From Oceanibaculum indicum P24 (GTDB lineage: Bacteria > Pseudomonadota > Alphaproteobacteria > Oceanibaculales > Oceanibaculaceae), in NCBI RefSeq assembly GCF_000299935.1, contig NZ_AMRL01000021.1, positions 1 through 64,000 of the forward strand: a stretch of 64,000 nt of DNA, read 5' to 3'. Shown one piece after another: positions 1-8,571 of the stretch. The first letter of the stretch is position 1, and each line of letters begins with the position of its first letter. The notes beneath the pieces were generated by a model that was not told the origin of the DNA, searched no databases, and worked only from the letters and a program-made list of their open reading frames with translations. The translations under genes and the position numbers were made by a program.

Positions 1-791
1 GGGGCCAGAACACCGCTTACCATATAGCCGCCGACGATATAGGACCATTTGAGCGTCTGGATTTCCCCCAGGCGGCGGCCGGTCGTCAGCAGCAGCCAGA
101 AGGCCGCAGAGACATGCGGCGATTCCGAACCGTCCGCCTCGCATTCGGCCAGCACCGCTTTCAGCCGCGCCAGCTCTTCCGAGGTCAGATAGCGTTCCTT
201 CCGCCGCTCCGGGTACTTCTTCACATGCCGGCAGGGGTTGGAGCCGTCCGGCCGCAAGCCCCATTCCTCGGCTAGGTTGAACATCTTGGACAGCACGCCC
301 AGGGTGCGGTTCGCCTGATAGGGGATATCCGACCGCGATGCATGCAGCTTGGAGATATCGGCCCGCGTCACGTCGCCAATCTTGAAGCTGCCCAGCGCCG
401 GTTTGATGAAGATATCCAGCGCCCGGCGATACTCATTCTGCGTTCTCGGTTTGCACCGCTTCACCACATGCTCGGTATAGAACCGCTCCCCCAGATTGGC
501 GATGGTCGGCTCCGCATGATGTTTGGCGATCTCTTCCGCCGGGTTCTCGCCCCGCGCCACGCGCCCCAGCAGATCGCGGCCATGCTGCCGCGCCTGTTCC
601 ACCGTCACCGTGCCATGCATGCCGAGGGCAACGCGCCGGGTCCGCCCGCCGGCCCGGTACTGCACCAGATAGGATTTCTTGCCCGAGGGCAGCACGCGCA
701 CGCCGAACCCCGGCATGGCGTCGTCGAAGGCGAAATAATCCGTCTCCCGGATCGGCAGCGCCTCGACGCTGCGCTTGGTCAGTTTCGGCAT
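1..791 (-). CDS. Tyrosine recombinase/integrase, C-terminus cut by window edge
   Basis: Site-specific tyrosine recombinase of the P4/DUF4102 type that would integrate and excise a genomic island. The frame is open from ATG at 791 to the left edge; 263 residues are visible. The N-terminus (about residues 1-85) is a DUF4102-like arm-binding domain starting MPKLTKRSVEALP; a core-binding SAM-like domain follows (about 95-175, with CKPRTQNEYRRAL). The catalytic domain begins near residue 200, where the first catalytic Arg box TGRRLGEIQTLKW is seen at 240-252. The remaining catalytic residues (H-x-x-R and Tyr) lie outside the window. The gene starts 175 bases from a tRNA 3'-end duplicate, as expected for an island end. 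Product class is secure; activity cannot be judged. Confidence 0.93.
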   Translation of the reverse strand, partial: MPKLTKRSVEALPIRETDYFAFDDAMPGFGVRVLPSGKKSYLVQYRAGGRTRRVALGMHGTVTVEQARQHGRDLLGRVARGENPAEEIAKHHAEPTIANLGERFYTEHVVKRCKPRTQNEYRRALDIFIKPALGSFKIGDVTRADISKLHASRSDIPYQANRTLGVLSKMFNLAEEWGLRPDGSNPCRHVKKYPERRKERYLTSEELARLKAVLAECEADGSESPHVSAAFWLLLTTGRRLGEIQTLKWSYIVGGYMVSGVLA

Positions 792-809
792 TCGGAACCC
801 CTTTGGACT

Positions 810-823
810 GCTTCCATGGAAGC
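810..823. repeat. Perfect 14-bp palindrome in the integrase leader
   Basis: GCTTCCATGGAAGC is its own reverse complement and sits 19-32 bases upstream of the integrase ATG, with a partial second copy (CCATGGAAGC) at 825-834. The position suits an operator or excisionase/arm-type site, but no function can be shown from sequence alone. Confidence 0.4.
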
Positions 824-965
824 GCCATGGAAGCACGCGGAAGCGAAATCTCACGCAAACCATGAGAGGTCAGAGTCGAACCTGTCCAGAAAAAACAAAC
901 CAGAACAATGCATTATGTATATGCAGCGCAAACCGGCGCATATCAGAGAAATCGCCTTTGGCTTC

Positions 966-1010
966 CTCATAACCTGAAGGTGGCAGGTTCAAATCCTGCC
1001 CCCGCACCCA
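966..1010 (+). other. Attachment site: duplicate of the 3' half of initiator tRNA-Met
   Basis: The stretch starts in a CTCATAA anticodon loop (CAT, Met) and runs through CCTGAAG, the T-arm GCAGGTTCAAATCCTGC and the acceptor strand CCCCCGCA, matching the 3' half of alphaproteobacterial tRNA-fMet. The 5' half is absent: the bases just before (tttggcttc) cannot form the anticodon stem. This is the classical end-product of a tyrosine recombinase crossing over in the anticodon loop. The tRNA points right, so the intact gene is predicted to the left of the island, outside this window. Confidence 0.85.
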
Positions 1011-1045
1011 ACAAAATAGCCTCCCATCAGGGAGGCTATTTTGTT
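1010..1045 (+). terminator. Rho-independent terminator after the tRNA-fMet fragment
   Basis: A perfect 16-bp inverted repeat (AACAAAATAGCCTCCC / GGGAGGCTATTTTGTT) with a 4-base ATCA loop and a T-rich distal arm. It directly abuts the tRNA 3' end and is probably the original chromosomal terminator of the tRNA gene, now separated from its promoter by the island. Confidence 0.9.
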
Positions 1046-1303
1046 GGTTGGTGGGGACGGTGAATTAACCAGCCGGTTCGGCCAAAGGCAACGCGCGTAA
1101 GCATCGCGAACAAACGGCAAATCCTGCCCCCAAAACCAAAATATTATAGAAATATCAATGTATTAAGATCGCTTTGGTAGGCTTCTGCATGTGACACAGC
1201 CGCTGTCACATAGATCGCGTGTAAACCCAAGCGTTCCTAGTCGAGACGATGGCTTGTAAACCTGGAAATTCTTCTTTCTCGCCGCATCGCTTCTGCACGT
1301 CCG

Positions 1304-1942
1304 TCATGATGGCTTCGGGGCTTGCGGTGGAAGATCAGACGCATCTCGTCGCCACTCGAACGAGCGGCGGCGCGTGATGCGATAGACGGCCGCAGGGGGG
1401 AGGTTGCGTACCGTTCTGCCGATGCGCACCGCCTTTAGCCCCAGCCGGTCGAGAATGGTCCGCGACACCGGGCATCGTGGCCCGTAAGTGAACTGATAGA
1501 ACGCCCCGTTATTCTGGAGATACATGAAGGCACCAGAAAGGATCGCGATGACCTTGCGCGGAGGCATCGACAGCAGGGGCAAGCCGCTAACCACCGCCCC
1601 CACCATTGCTGGCTCGAACAGCTTGTACTTGGCCAGTTGAGACGCATCCATCCACAGAACGCGCGCCTTCGGAAACCGGAAATCGAGCAGCCGGGCGAAA
1701 TCTGATCCGTACTCGATTATGGTCAGGTTCCTTTCATCGACACCGCGGGCGAGAAGGGCGCGCGTAAAGACGCCGGTCCCCGCTCCCAGCTCCAGAACGG
1801 GGCCGCTTTCCTCAGAAATTTCCGATGTGATGAGTTGCGCCAGCGACACGCCGGACGGAGCGATCGCACCAACCCGCAAGGGGTTGCCCACCCATGATCT
1901 GAGAAAACGCTGGAGATCGGATCTGTCGTCGATTTCAACCAT
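1304..1942 (-). CDS. PmtA-like phospholipid N-methyltransferase
   Basis: Class I SAM-dependent methyltransferase of the rhizobial-type PmtA / ornithine-lipid methyltransferase group, expected to methylate phosphatidylethanolamine (or an aminolipid head group) at the inner membrane surface. Visible: the family N-terminus FLRSWVGNPLRVGAIAPSG, SAM motif I VLELGAGTGVFTRALL, motif II acidic end IIEYGSDFARLL, and LPLLSMPP with the C-terminal FTYGPRCPV segment. I chose ATG at 1942 (212 aa) because an AGAGG Shine-Dalgarno lies 8 bases upstream; a longer frame to 2035 has no such support. It stands alone, upstream of the island junction. Which lipid is the substrate cannot be decided here. Confidence 0.82.
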   Translation of the reverse strand: MVEIDDRSDLQRFLRSWVGNPLRVGAIAPSGVSLAQLITSEISEESGPVLELGAGTGVFTRALLARGVDERNLTIIEYGSDFARLLDFRFPKARVLWMDASQLAKYKLFEPAMVGAVVSGLPLLSMPPRKVIAILSGAFMYLQNNGAFYQFTYGPRCPVSRTILDRLGLKAVRIGRTVRNLPPAAVYRITRRRSFEWRRDASDLPPQAPKPS

Positions 1943-2201
1943 GATGCAAACCTCTGATGAATGCTGAAGCGGCGGATGAGTTGCCTCGACCGCAGATCGA
2001 AGCTCGATCAAGACCGCCTGCCTCTCGAAGCGCATCTTAGAAAGTCAATGTCGCGCCTGTGTGTCGTCAGACTGATCGCAATGTGTCGGGATGTTGCAAA
2101 ACCCCCTGCTGCGACAGTGAATTACGAAGATTTTTTGCCGGGCATATACGGATCTCGCAGGCCATCCGGTCAATCCTGCCGGCATTCTTCCGTCAGGATT
2201 A

Positions 2202-4397
2202 TTACAGCAGGTCCTCGATCCGGAACGGCATCGAGCGCAGGCGCTTTCCGGTGGCATGGAAGATGGCGTTGGCGATTGCCGCCGATGCCCCGGCCATCAC
2301 GACCTCCCCGAGGCTCTTGAGCCCCGCGGAATTGGCCATCGGGTCCGGCTTGTCAACAAAGCCGACCTCGATCTCACCGATATCCGCGTTGACGGCGATC
2401 AGATATTCGGCGAGATCGCAGTTGAGATAGCCTCCGTAGCGGGGGTCGATCTCGGTCGCCTCCCGCAGGGCTGCGCTGAAGGCCCACACGACCCCGCCAT
2501 GAACCTGACTTCGCGCCGTGCGCGGGCTGATGACACGACCGCAATCGACGACGCTGACGCAACGCGGCATGCGGATGCGGCGGGTGGTCGGCTCGACGCG
2601 GACCTCGACGAAATGCGCGATCCAGCTCATCGAGGTGAATTCCGGATATTCGGGTCCAGCCGCCCCATCGCCGCTCACGCGCAGATACTCAATGGCTTCC
2701 GCGCCCTGTCCTGGCGCGACCTCGGAGACTTCGATCTGCAGGCAGGGCCGCCGGATCATCGCCAGTTGGCGGTGGATATTGCCCGGCACGGACCTGCCAC
2801 CCATGAGTTCTTGCAGGGCTGCCTGCATGCGCCTTACCGCCTTCAGGGTCGCCGGCACGCATCCGGCCGTGCCACAGGAGGCACCGGTCTGATGCTGCGG
2901 TGCCGCGCTCGTGTCGCCGATGACGATTTCCAGCCCGTTGGGATCAACGTCGAGGCCTTGAAGCAGGGTGTTGGCAATCGTCGTCTTGATGCCCTGCCCC
3001 ATTTCGTGGCCGGAGACGGTGATGCGCGTCCTGCCATTTGCGCCTATGCGCAGGGTGGCAATGGCAGGCGACATCGGGGACGGATAGTTGCCGAGCGCCA
3101 TGCCCCAGCCGACCTGCGCACCGTTCGGCGCCGTCATCGAACCGGGTGCGTGCGATCGCCGTGACCAGCCGAAGCGGCGCGCGCCCTCGGTAATGCATTC
3201 GGTGACGAACCGGGAGGAATAGGGCTTTCCGGATAGCGGGTCGGTTTGTCCGTCATTTTTCAGTCGCAAGGCGACGGGGTCCATCCCAAGCTTGTAGGCA
3301 AGCTCATCGACCGCGCTTTCGAAGGCGAAACATGCCTGGTGCGGGAACGGGCATCGCATGTAACCGGCATCCTGCCGGTCCAGACGAACCTGGATGCCGC
3401 CACCATGGTAGTTCGCAATGTCATACAGCCTTGGCGTCCCCTCATGGTACTCGGCAGGCGACAATCCGCCTTCGCGAGAATTCTCATGCTCGGCAACGTA
3501 CTTAGCCGCGATCATCTGGCCGTTGGAATCGGCGCCAAGGCGAATGTGATGCATGCTTCTCGGCCGATAGGATGCGATGTGAAAGATATGGCCGCGCGGG
3601 ATGACGATCCTGACCGGCCGGCCGGTCAGGAGGGCAGCATGCGCTGCGATCACCGAGTAGCCGTAGGCATGGGCCTTCTGACCGAATCCGCCGCCAACCG
3701 AGGTGCTCTTCACGTCGATCCTGGCCGGGTCGATCCATAACGAGGCGGCGACGGCGTTCTTGACGCCCATCGTATGCTGCGTCGTGTCGTAGATGGTCAG
3801 CCTGCCATCCTCGAACACTGCCATCGCCCCCAGCAGTTCGAGCGGGTTGTGATGCTGCGTGGGCGAGACATAGGTCTCTTCCACGATCACCGACGCGCGG
3901 CCGAAGGCCTCTTCCGCATTGCCCGCGACGACCGCTTCGTCGATGGGCTCCCGCTGGGCGCCTGGGCTTTCCATCACGACAGAAAACGGCTCTTCCTCAT
4001 ATTCTCCCGTGACCTTCTCTGCCCCCTCAACTGCCGCATCAGGCGTCTCAGCAATGACCACCGCAATCGGCTGTCCGCGATAGGCGATCATATTGACGAC
4101 GGTGGACGGGACGGCGTAACCCTCGCCGCCCTCTTCCTCCTCATCCTCGGCTGTGGGGGCCTCGAAGTCCGGATTGGGCTCCGGAAAATCCTCCGGGGTG
4201 AGCACGCGCAGCACGCCGGGTACGGCCAACGCCGCGGCGGTATCGACACGCACCACCTTTCCCTTGGCAATGAGGGAAGGGACAAGCACGGCATGGAGCA
4301 TGCCGGGGCGTTGAAAATCCGCCGCGTACTTGGTCGTACCGCGGACCTTGTCAAAGGCATCGACGCGCGCGCGGTCGGGCAGTTGTTCGATGGACAT
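2202..4397 (-). CDS. paoC: PaoC-like molybdopterin-binding subunit of aldehyde oxidoreductase
   Basis: Large catalytic subunit (731 aa, close to E. coli PaoC/YagR at 732) of a xanthine-oxidase-family enzyme, binding the molybdenum cofactor and oxidising aldehydes. Family landmarks: KVRGTTKYAADF near the N-terminus, GGGFGQKAHAYG, RCPFPHQACFAFE, HEMGQGIKT, and the terminal SLGEVVMAG with the expected catalytic Glu at 698. An acidic stretch (AEDEEEEGGEG, about residues 80-95) occupies a spot where PaoC has a short loop. The start ATG shares one base with the preceding FAD-subunit stop (TGATG), so translation is coupled. No PaoD-type cofactor chaperone is adjacent. Confidence 0.9.
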   Translation of the reverse strand: MSIEQLPDRARVDAFDKVRGTTKYAADFQRPGMLHAVLVPSLIAKGKVVRVDTAAALAVPGVLRVLTPEDFPEPNPDFEAPTAEDEEEEGGEGYAVPSTVVNMIAYRGQPIAVVIAETPDAAVEGAEKVTGEYEEEPFSVVMESPGAQREPIDEAVVAGNAEEAFGRASVIVEETYVSPTQHHNPLELLGAMAVFEDGRLTIYDTTQHTMGVKNAVAASLWIDPARIDVKSTSVGGGFGQKAHAYGYSVIAAHAALLTGRPVRIVIPRGHIFHIASYRPRSMHHIRLGADSNGQMIAAKYVAEHENSREGGLSPAEYHEGTPRLYDIANYHGGGIQVRLDRQDAGYMRCPFPHQACFAFESAVDELAYKLGMDPVALRLKNDGQTDPLSGKPYSSRFVTECITEGARRFGWSRRSHAPGSMTAPNGAQVGWGMALGNYPSPMSPAIATLRIGANGRTRITVSGHEMGQGIKTTIANTLLQGLDVDPNGLEIVIGDTSAAPQHQTGASCGTAGCVPATLKAVRRMQAALQELMGGRSVPGNIHRQLAMIRRPCLQIEVSEVAPGQGAEAIEYLRVSGDGAAGPEYPEFTSMSWIAHFVEVRVEPTTRRIRMPRCVSVVDCGRVISPRTARSQVHGGVVWAFSAALREATEIDPRYGGYLNCDLAEYLIAVNADIGEIEVGFVDKPDPMANSAGLKSLGEVVMAGASAAIANAIFHATGKRLRSMPFRIEDLL

Positions 4398-5419
4398 CAA
4401 ACCGTCCTCATTCTTTCGGAAGCAATCATCAAGGCATCCGCGAGGGTGCGAATGCCGAGTTCGACCTTGAAGCCATTGTGGCGGCCGGGCTGTGCATCGA
4501 CGAAAGCATGCCACGCCGCGCCCAGGGCTGTTTCGTACCGGAGGGTCTTTCCAATCAGGAACTGCTCGGTCTTAGGGACTCGCCAGGGCCGGGTCGCGAC
4601 CCCGCCGAGCGCAACATGAGCCCGTTCGACCCGGCGGCGGCTGTCGAACTGAAGCGCCACCGCCGCCGATGCGAGCGCGAAGGCGAAGGATTCACGATCC
4701 CGCGCCTTGTGATAGGTTGATCGGCGCCCGGCGTCCGTCTTCGGGATCACGATCTCGGTGATCAGTTCGCCGCGCTGGAGACCGAACTCAAGGTGCGGGG
4801 TGTCTCCCGGCAGACGATAGAGATCCGAGATGGGAAGGCTGCGCTGGCCGTTCGGCCCAAGGATATTGATGCGCGCATCGAGCGCGGTGAGCGCGACCGG
4901 CCAGTCGCCCGGAGAGACAGCCGTACAGGCGCTGCTGACGCCGAGAATGGCTTGGGTACGATCAAGACCGCCGATGGCGGCGCAACCGCTGCCAGGATCG
5001 CGCTTGTTGCAGGGGTAGACCGCTCCCGCCGCGGCAATCGCCCCCGCTCCATGACGGAAATACGAGCACCGCGTCCGCTGTAGCAGGTTCGCCCCAACGG
5101 TCGCCATGTTGCGCAATTGCTGTGAGGCACCCTTGAGCAACGACTCGGAAAGGACGGGGTAGTCACTTGCAATGGTCGGGTTCGCCGCGACCTCGCTCAT
5201 TTTCGCATTGGCACCGATGCGCAGTTCGTCACCCATCGTCGCAATCGCATCATGGCCGATCCGCGTCAGGTCGATCAGCTTGCTCGGACGTTCCACCCGG
5301 AGCTTCATCAGATCGAACAGGGTCGTTCCGCCGGCGACATAGCATGCGCCTGCTTCGGACATGAACTCGCTTACTGCCTGCTCGGCGCTGGTCGGGATGC
5401 TGTATGAGACCGGTTCCAT
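4397..5419 (-). CDS. paoB: PaoB-like FAD-binding subunit of aldehyde oxidoreductase
   Basis: Medium subunit (340 aa) passing electrons between the 2Fe-2S subunit and FAD. FAD-binding loops are visible as AGGTTLFDLMK (29-39) and TVGANLLQRTRC (107-118). The insert with Cys118, Cys137 and Cys146 (in YPCNKRDPGSGCAAIGG) is the PaoB-type segment that carries an extra [4Fe-4S] cluster, setting it apart from ordinary XdhA/CoxM. The start ATG at 5419 overlaps the stop of the 2Fe-2S gene by one base, and its own stop overlaps the next gene in the same way, so the three form one coupled operon transcribed leftward. Confidence 0.9.
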   Translation of the reverse strand: MEPVSYSIPTSAEQAVSEFMSEAGACYVAGGTTLFDLMKLRVERPSKLIDLTRIGHDAIATMGDELRIGANAKMSEVAANPTIASDYPVLSESLLKGASQQLRNMATVGANLLQRTRCSYFRHGAGAIAAAGAVYPCNKRDPGSGCAAIGGLDRTQAILGVSSACTAVSPGDWPVALTALDARINILGPNGQRSLPISDLYRLPGDTPHLEFGLQRGELITEIVIPKTDAGRRSTYHKARDRESFAFALASAAVALQFDSRRRVERAHVALGGVATRPWRVPKTEQFLIGKTLRYETALGAAWHAFVDAQPGRHNGFKVELGIRTLADALMIASERMRTV

Positions 5420-6162
5420 CACCCCCTCCGCATTCTGGCGGCCGCATCGCCAATCGCTGCGACGATGCCTGGGTAGGCCCCGCACCGGCAGAGATTGCCG
5501 CTCATGAATTCGCGTATCTCTTCAGGCGAGCTCGCGTGCCCCTCGTTCACGCAGGCGATGGCGGCCATGATCTGGCCGGGCGTGCAATAGCCGCATTGCA
5601 GCGCATCATGGTCGATGAAGGCCTGCTGCATCGGGTGCAGGGCATCGCCATCGCCGATCCCCTCGATGGTGGTGATCTCGCGACCATCGGCCTGGGCAGC
5701 GAAAGTCAGGCAGGACAGGATTCTCTGACCGTCGACATGCACGGTACAGGCACCGCATTGGCCCTGGCCGCAGCCTTTTTTCGCTCCCGACAAGCCCAGC
5801 GTATCCCGCAAGACATCCAGAAGCGATGCGCGCGCGTCGACCGTCAGATGGACGGAGCGTCCATTGACCTTTGTCCTGACGACAACCCTGTTCGGTTCCG
5901 GGACGGCCAATCCGGGGGGCATGCCATCGCCTTGCGCGATGGCCTGATCCCCGGCAAGGACTCCAAGCGCCGTCGCGGCAGCCGCGCCCTTCAGGGTTGT
6001 CCGGCGACTGACTGTTAGGGCCGGCGCGACACGGCATGTGGGCACTCCGGCAGTGCGATCGCCACTCCGTTCACCGTCAGCCGGGGAAGAGCCGGAAACG
6101 CCCGCCTTGGGACAGGGTTGAAAATGATCGCTCGGTCTGACAGCCACGGGCCTGTTCTCCAA
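5419..6162 (-). CDS. paoA: PaoA-like 2Fe-2S subunit with Tat signal
   Basis: Small iron-sulfur subunit (247 aa as drawn) of the aldehyde oxidoreductase. Two 2Fe-2S domains: plant-ferredoxin type GCGQGQCGACTVHVDG followed by a distal Cys in LSCLTF, and the helical type CGYCTPGQ with GNLCRCG. A twin-arginine motif SRRTTLKG followed by an alanine-rich hydrophobic stretch and AIAQG indicates export of the folded complex to the periplasm by Tat, as for E. coli PaoABC. About 50 residues precede the Arg pair from this ATG, longer than usual; an in-frame GTG near 6045 is a plausible alternative start. First gene of the operon, divergent from the two-component genes. Confidence 0.88.
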   Translation of the reverse strand: MENRPVAVRPSDHFQPCPKAGVSGSSPADGERSGDRTAGVPTCRVAPALTVSRRTTLKGAAAATALGVLAGDQAIAQGDGMPPGLAVPEPNRVVVRTKVNGRSVHLTVDARASLLDVLRDTLGLSGAKKGCGQGQCGACTVHVDGQRILSCLTFAAQADGREITTIEGIGDGDALHPMQQAFIDHDALQCGYCTPGQIMAAIACVNEGHASSPEEIREFMSGNLCRCGAYPGIVAAIGDAAARMRRG

Positions 6163-6346
6163 ATCCGTCCATGGCGCGACACAATCGAGTGCGCCTCATC
6201 AGACTTGAATGTAGTTGGCGAACGTCGCAGTCATGCGTCGGGCCGGCAGCTGAAATGTAATTGCGTGTCGCAAAGCACCGGTACGATACGGAGGGTTACA
6301 AAAAGTTGGCTAAATCCCCAGAGCGGCTTCGGGTAATCTCTGCGTT

Positions 6347-7072
6347 ATGACAAGGACACCGAACATCCTGATCGTCGACGACCATCGGGAGATCCGGGAT
6401 GCGCTGAAGCGTTATCTTGAGCGAAACGGCTTCAGGGCCAGCGCCGTTGACAGCACGAAGGGGATGGACAAGGCGATGGCCGAAAGCCGCTTCGATCTCG
6501 TCGTGCTCGACATCATGATGCCGGGTGAAGATGGACTTTCCGCCTGCCGCCGTCTTCGTATCGAAAGTGATGTCGCCGTCCTGATGCTGACTGCGCTTGG
6601 CGAGGATACCGACAGGATCGTCGGCCTCGAACTCGGGGCCGACGATTACCTCGCCAAACCGTTCAACCCGAGAGAGGTGGTCGCACGCATCAAAGCCATC
6701 CTGCGCCGGACGGAACGCCCGCCGGTAGCACTCGGCGGACAATATGGCGGCAAGCGCCTGTCCTTCGACCGGTGGACACTGGATGTCGACCGCCGCGTGC
6801 TGATTGGTTCGGACAAGGCACAGGTCGAGCTGACAACGAGCGATTATCAGCTGCTCATTGCCTTCCTCGAACGTCCGCGAATGGTGCTGTCACGCGACCG
6901 GCTGCTGGACCTGACCAGCGGCCGCACGGCAAGCTTGTTCGACCGGGCCATCGATAATCAGGTGAGCCGCCTGCGGCGAAAAATCGAGCGGAACGCGGCA
7001 AGTCCCGAACTCATCGCGACGGTCAGAGGCGGCGGGTACTGCTTCATGGCCGACGTTACGGAGAGTGCATGA
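6347..7072 (+). CDS. OmpR-family response regulator
   Basis: DNA-binding response regulator, 241 aa. Receiver domain 1-120 with the acidic pair DD near residue 12, phospho-acceptor Asp55 (VVLDIMMPGEDG), Thr in MLTALGED and Lys in YLAKPFNP. The C-terminal winged helix (about 135-235) has the OmpR signature DRAIDNQVSRLRRKIE and TVRGGGYCF. Its stop overlaps the next gene by 4 bases (ATGA), giving a coupled sensor/regulator pair. It diverges from the paoABC genes across a 184-base intergenic region, so control of that operon is a reasonable inference but not shown. Confidence 0.93.
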   Translation: MTRTPNILIVDDHREIRDALKRYLERNGFRASAVDSTKGMDKAMAESRFDLVVLDIMMPGEDGLSACRRLRIESDVAVLMLTALGEDTDRIVGLELGADDYLAKPFNPREVVARIKAILRRTERPPVALGGQYGGKRLSFDRWTLDVDRRVLIGSDKAQVELTTSDYQLLIAFLERPRMVLSRDRLLDLTSGRTASLFDRAIDNQVSRLRRKIERNAASPELIATVRGGGYCFMADVTESA

Positions 7073-8433
7073 AGGTCCACCCTGGATGGCCACGATCCAT
7101 GCGTGGCCAGCTCGTCGCGCTTCTGCTCCTGGCATTGGCCGTGGTGCAGTGCTTCAGCGTATGGATGTTCATTGAAGAACGAAGCAACGCGGTTCTTGCG
7201 GCCTTGGCGAAGGATGGAACCAGCCGTGTCCTGGCGGCAGCCGACAGGCTGGAAGCCGCGCCGGAGGAAAGCCATACGGCTATCATCCAGGCTGCAGAGT
7301 CGTTCGATTTCCAGCTCAGCATCGACAACAGAGCACTTTCGGACGCACCCGGCGCCGAGTCGCTTACCTTCCTGGCCGAGCATATCCGGAGCGTCCTGGC
7401 AACAGCACCACAGCGCCCGTTCCGGCTGGCCTTGGTTGATGAAGACCAGACAATTGCGCCAACGCAGGCCGGCTCCAACCGTGATGAGGACGGCGATCCC
7501 AACCAACTTGCCGTTTCGGCCCTCCTGCGGGACGGACGATGGCTGAATGCACGAATCGATACCGGAGGGCCGCCATTGCAGTGGGCATGGCAGGCGCTTG
7601 CATCGATGGCTCTGACCGGTGCCGCTGTGATCGCGGTCGTATGGTTTCTGATCGGGCAGATTTCACGTCCGCTGCAACGGCTCGCCGACAACGCGGAGCG
7701 CCTTGGGCGAGACAACGCAATTCAACCTGTGCGGGGGGCAGGCCCCAACGAGGTGCGTCGTCTCGCGGTGACGTTCGACGATATGGCCGATCGGCTGACC
7801 CGGCTGCTTGCGGAACGCGCCACGATGCTTGCGGCACTCGGACATGATCTCCGTTCCCCGATAACCGCCATGCGCCTGAGGCTCGAACTGGTCGATGACA
7901 CGGAAACGCGAGAGCGCATGGCCAACTGCCTGGATGAGATGCAGAGCCTTGTCGAGTCGGCGCTCGCCATCGCGCGGGGCGTGGACACTGCGGAACCCGT
8001 ATCGCAAGTGAATCTCGGCCAGATGCTCGCGCTACTCGCCGATGAATTGCGAGAGGCCGGTGGCAAGGCGAGCCTCTCCGTAACCGGAAATTTCGTCGTG
8101 CAAGCGCGGCAGGCCAGCCTGAAGCGAGCCCTGCGAAACATCGCGGACAATGCGATACGCTATGGCGGAGAGGCTCGCATAACGCTGGAAGGTGCAGAGG
8201 ACGCGGCGCGAATCAGTGTCGAGGATGATGGACCGGGCATTCCGGCGCATGAGCGCGCGCGTATCTTCGAACCGTTCGTGCGTCTCGAGACATCGCGCAG
8301 CCGCGACACCGGCGGGTCGGGCCTTGGCCTTGCCATAGCGAAAATGGTGATCGAGTCGAACGGCGGCTCCCTGACGGCTGAGGATGCACGCAACGGCGGT
8401 GCCCGCTTTGTCGTCAGCCTTCCGGCGTCCTGA
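7069..8433 (+). CDS. EnvZ-like sensor histidine kinase
   Basis: Membrane sensor kinase, 454 aa, partner of the preceding regulator. One membrane helix near residues 13-35, a periplasmic sensor of about 130 residues without a recognised fold, a second helix near 172-195, HAMP (about 195-247), HisKA with His259 in ALGHDLRSP, and HATPase_c with N box NIADNAIRYG, G1 DDGPGIP and G2 GGSGLGLAI. All catalytic boxes look intact. The overlap with the regulator gene (ATGA) implies one transcript. The signal is unknown; proximity to the periplasmic aldehyde oxidoreductase suggests an envelope or electrophile cue (inference). Confidence 0.92.
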   Translation: MKVHPGWPRSMRGQLVALLLLALAVVQCFSVWMFIEERSNAVLAALAKDGTSRVLAAADRLEAAPEESHTAIIQAAESFDFQLSIDNRALSDAPGAESLTFLAEHIRSVLATAPQRPFRLALVDEDQTIAPTQAGSNRDEDGDPNQLAVSALLRDGRWLNARIDTGGPPLQWAWQALASMALTGAAVIAVVWFLIGQISRPLQRLADNAERLGRDNAIQPVRGAGPNEVRRLAVTFDDMADRLTRLLAERATMLAALGHDLRSPITAMRLRLELVDDTETRERMANCLDEMQSLVESALAIARGVDTAEPVSQVNLGQMLALLADELREAGGKASLSVTGNFVVQARQASLKRALRNIADNAIRYGGEARITLEGAEDAARISVEDDGPGIPAHERARIFEPFVRLETSRSRDTGGSGLGLAIAKMVIESNGGSLTAEDARNGGARFVVSLPAS

Positions 8434-8503
8434 CGAGCTGACGCGCCGCAAGACCGTTGGTGGCCTCGCCGATTCAGACTGCCGCCCTTAGATTCTCAAT
8501 AGG

Positions 8504-8521
8504 GGCCGTCTTCGGACGGCC
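8504..8521. terminator. UUCG-loop hairpin between convergent genes
   Basis: GGCCGTC-TTCG-GACGGCC: a perfect 7-bp stem capped by a stable UUCG tetraloop, located between the converging kinase and MFS genes. There is no clean T tract on either side, so a bidirectional terminator or 3'-end stabiliser is likely but not certain. Confidence 0.55.
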
Positions 8522-8571
8522 GTTATCCGTTGAAGCCAAACCGGTAACGGACCGTCCGCTCCAGGCCTGTT

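Noticed and set aside
433-858. 141-codon minus-strand frame overlapping the integrase
   Set aside because: Out of frame with the integrase, whose own frame is open to the window edge and carries the recombinase motifs.
966-1010. Complete tRNA-Met gene
   Set aside because: Only the anticodon loop and 3' half are present; no D-arm, no 5' acceptor strand and no 5' anticodon stem.
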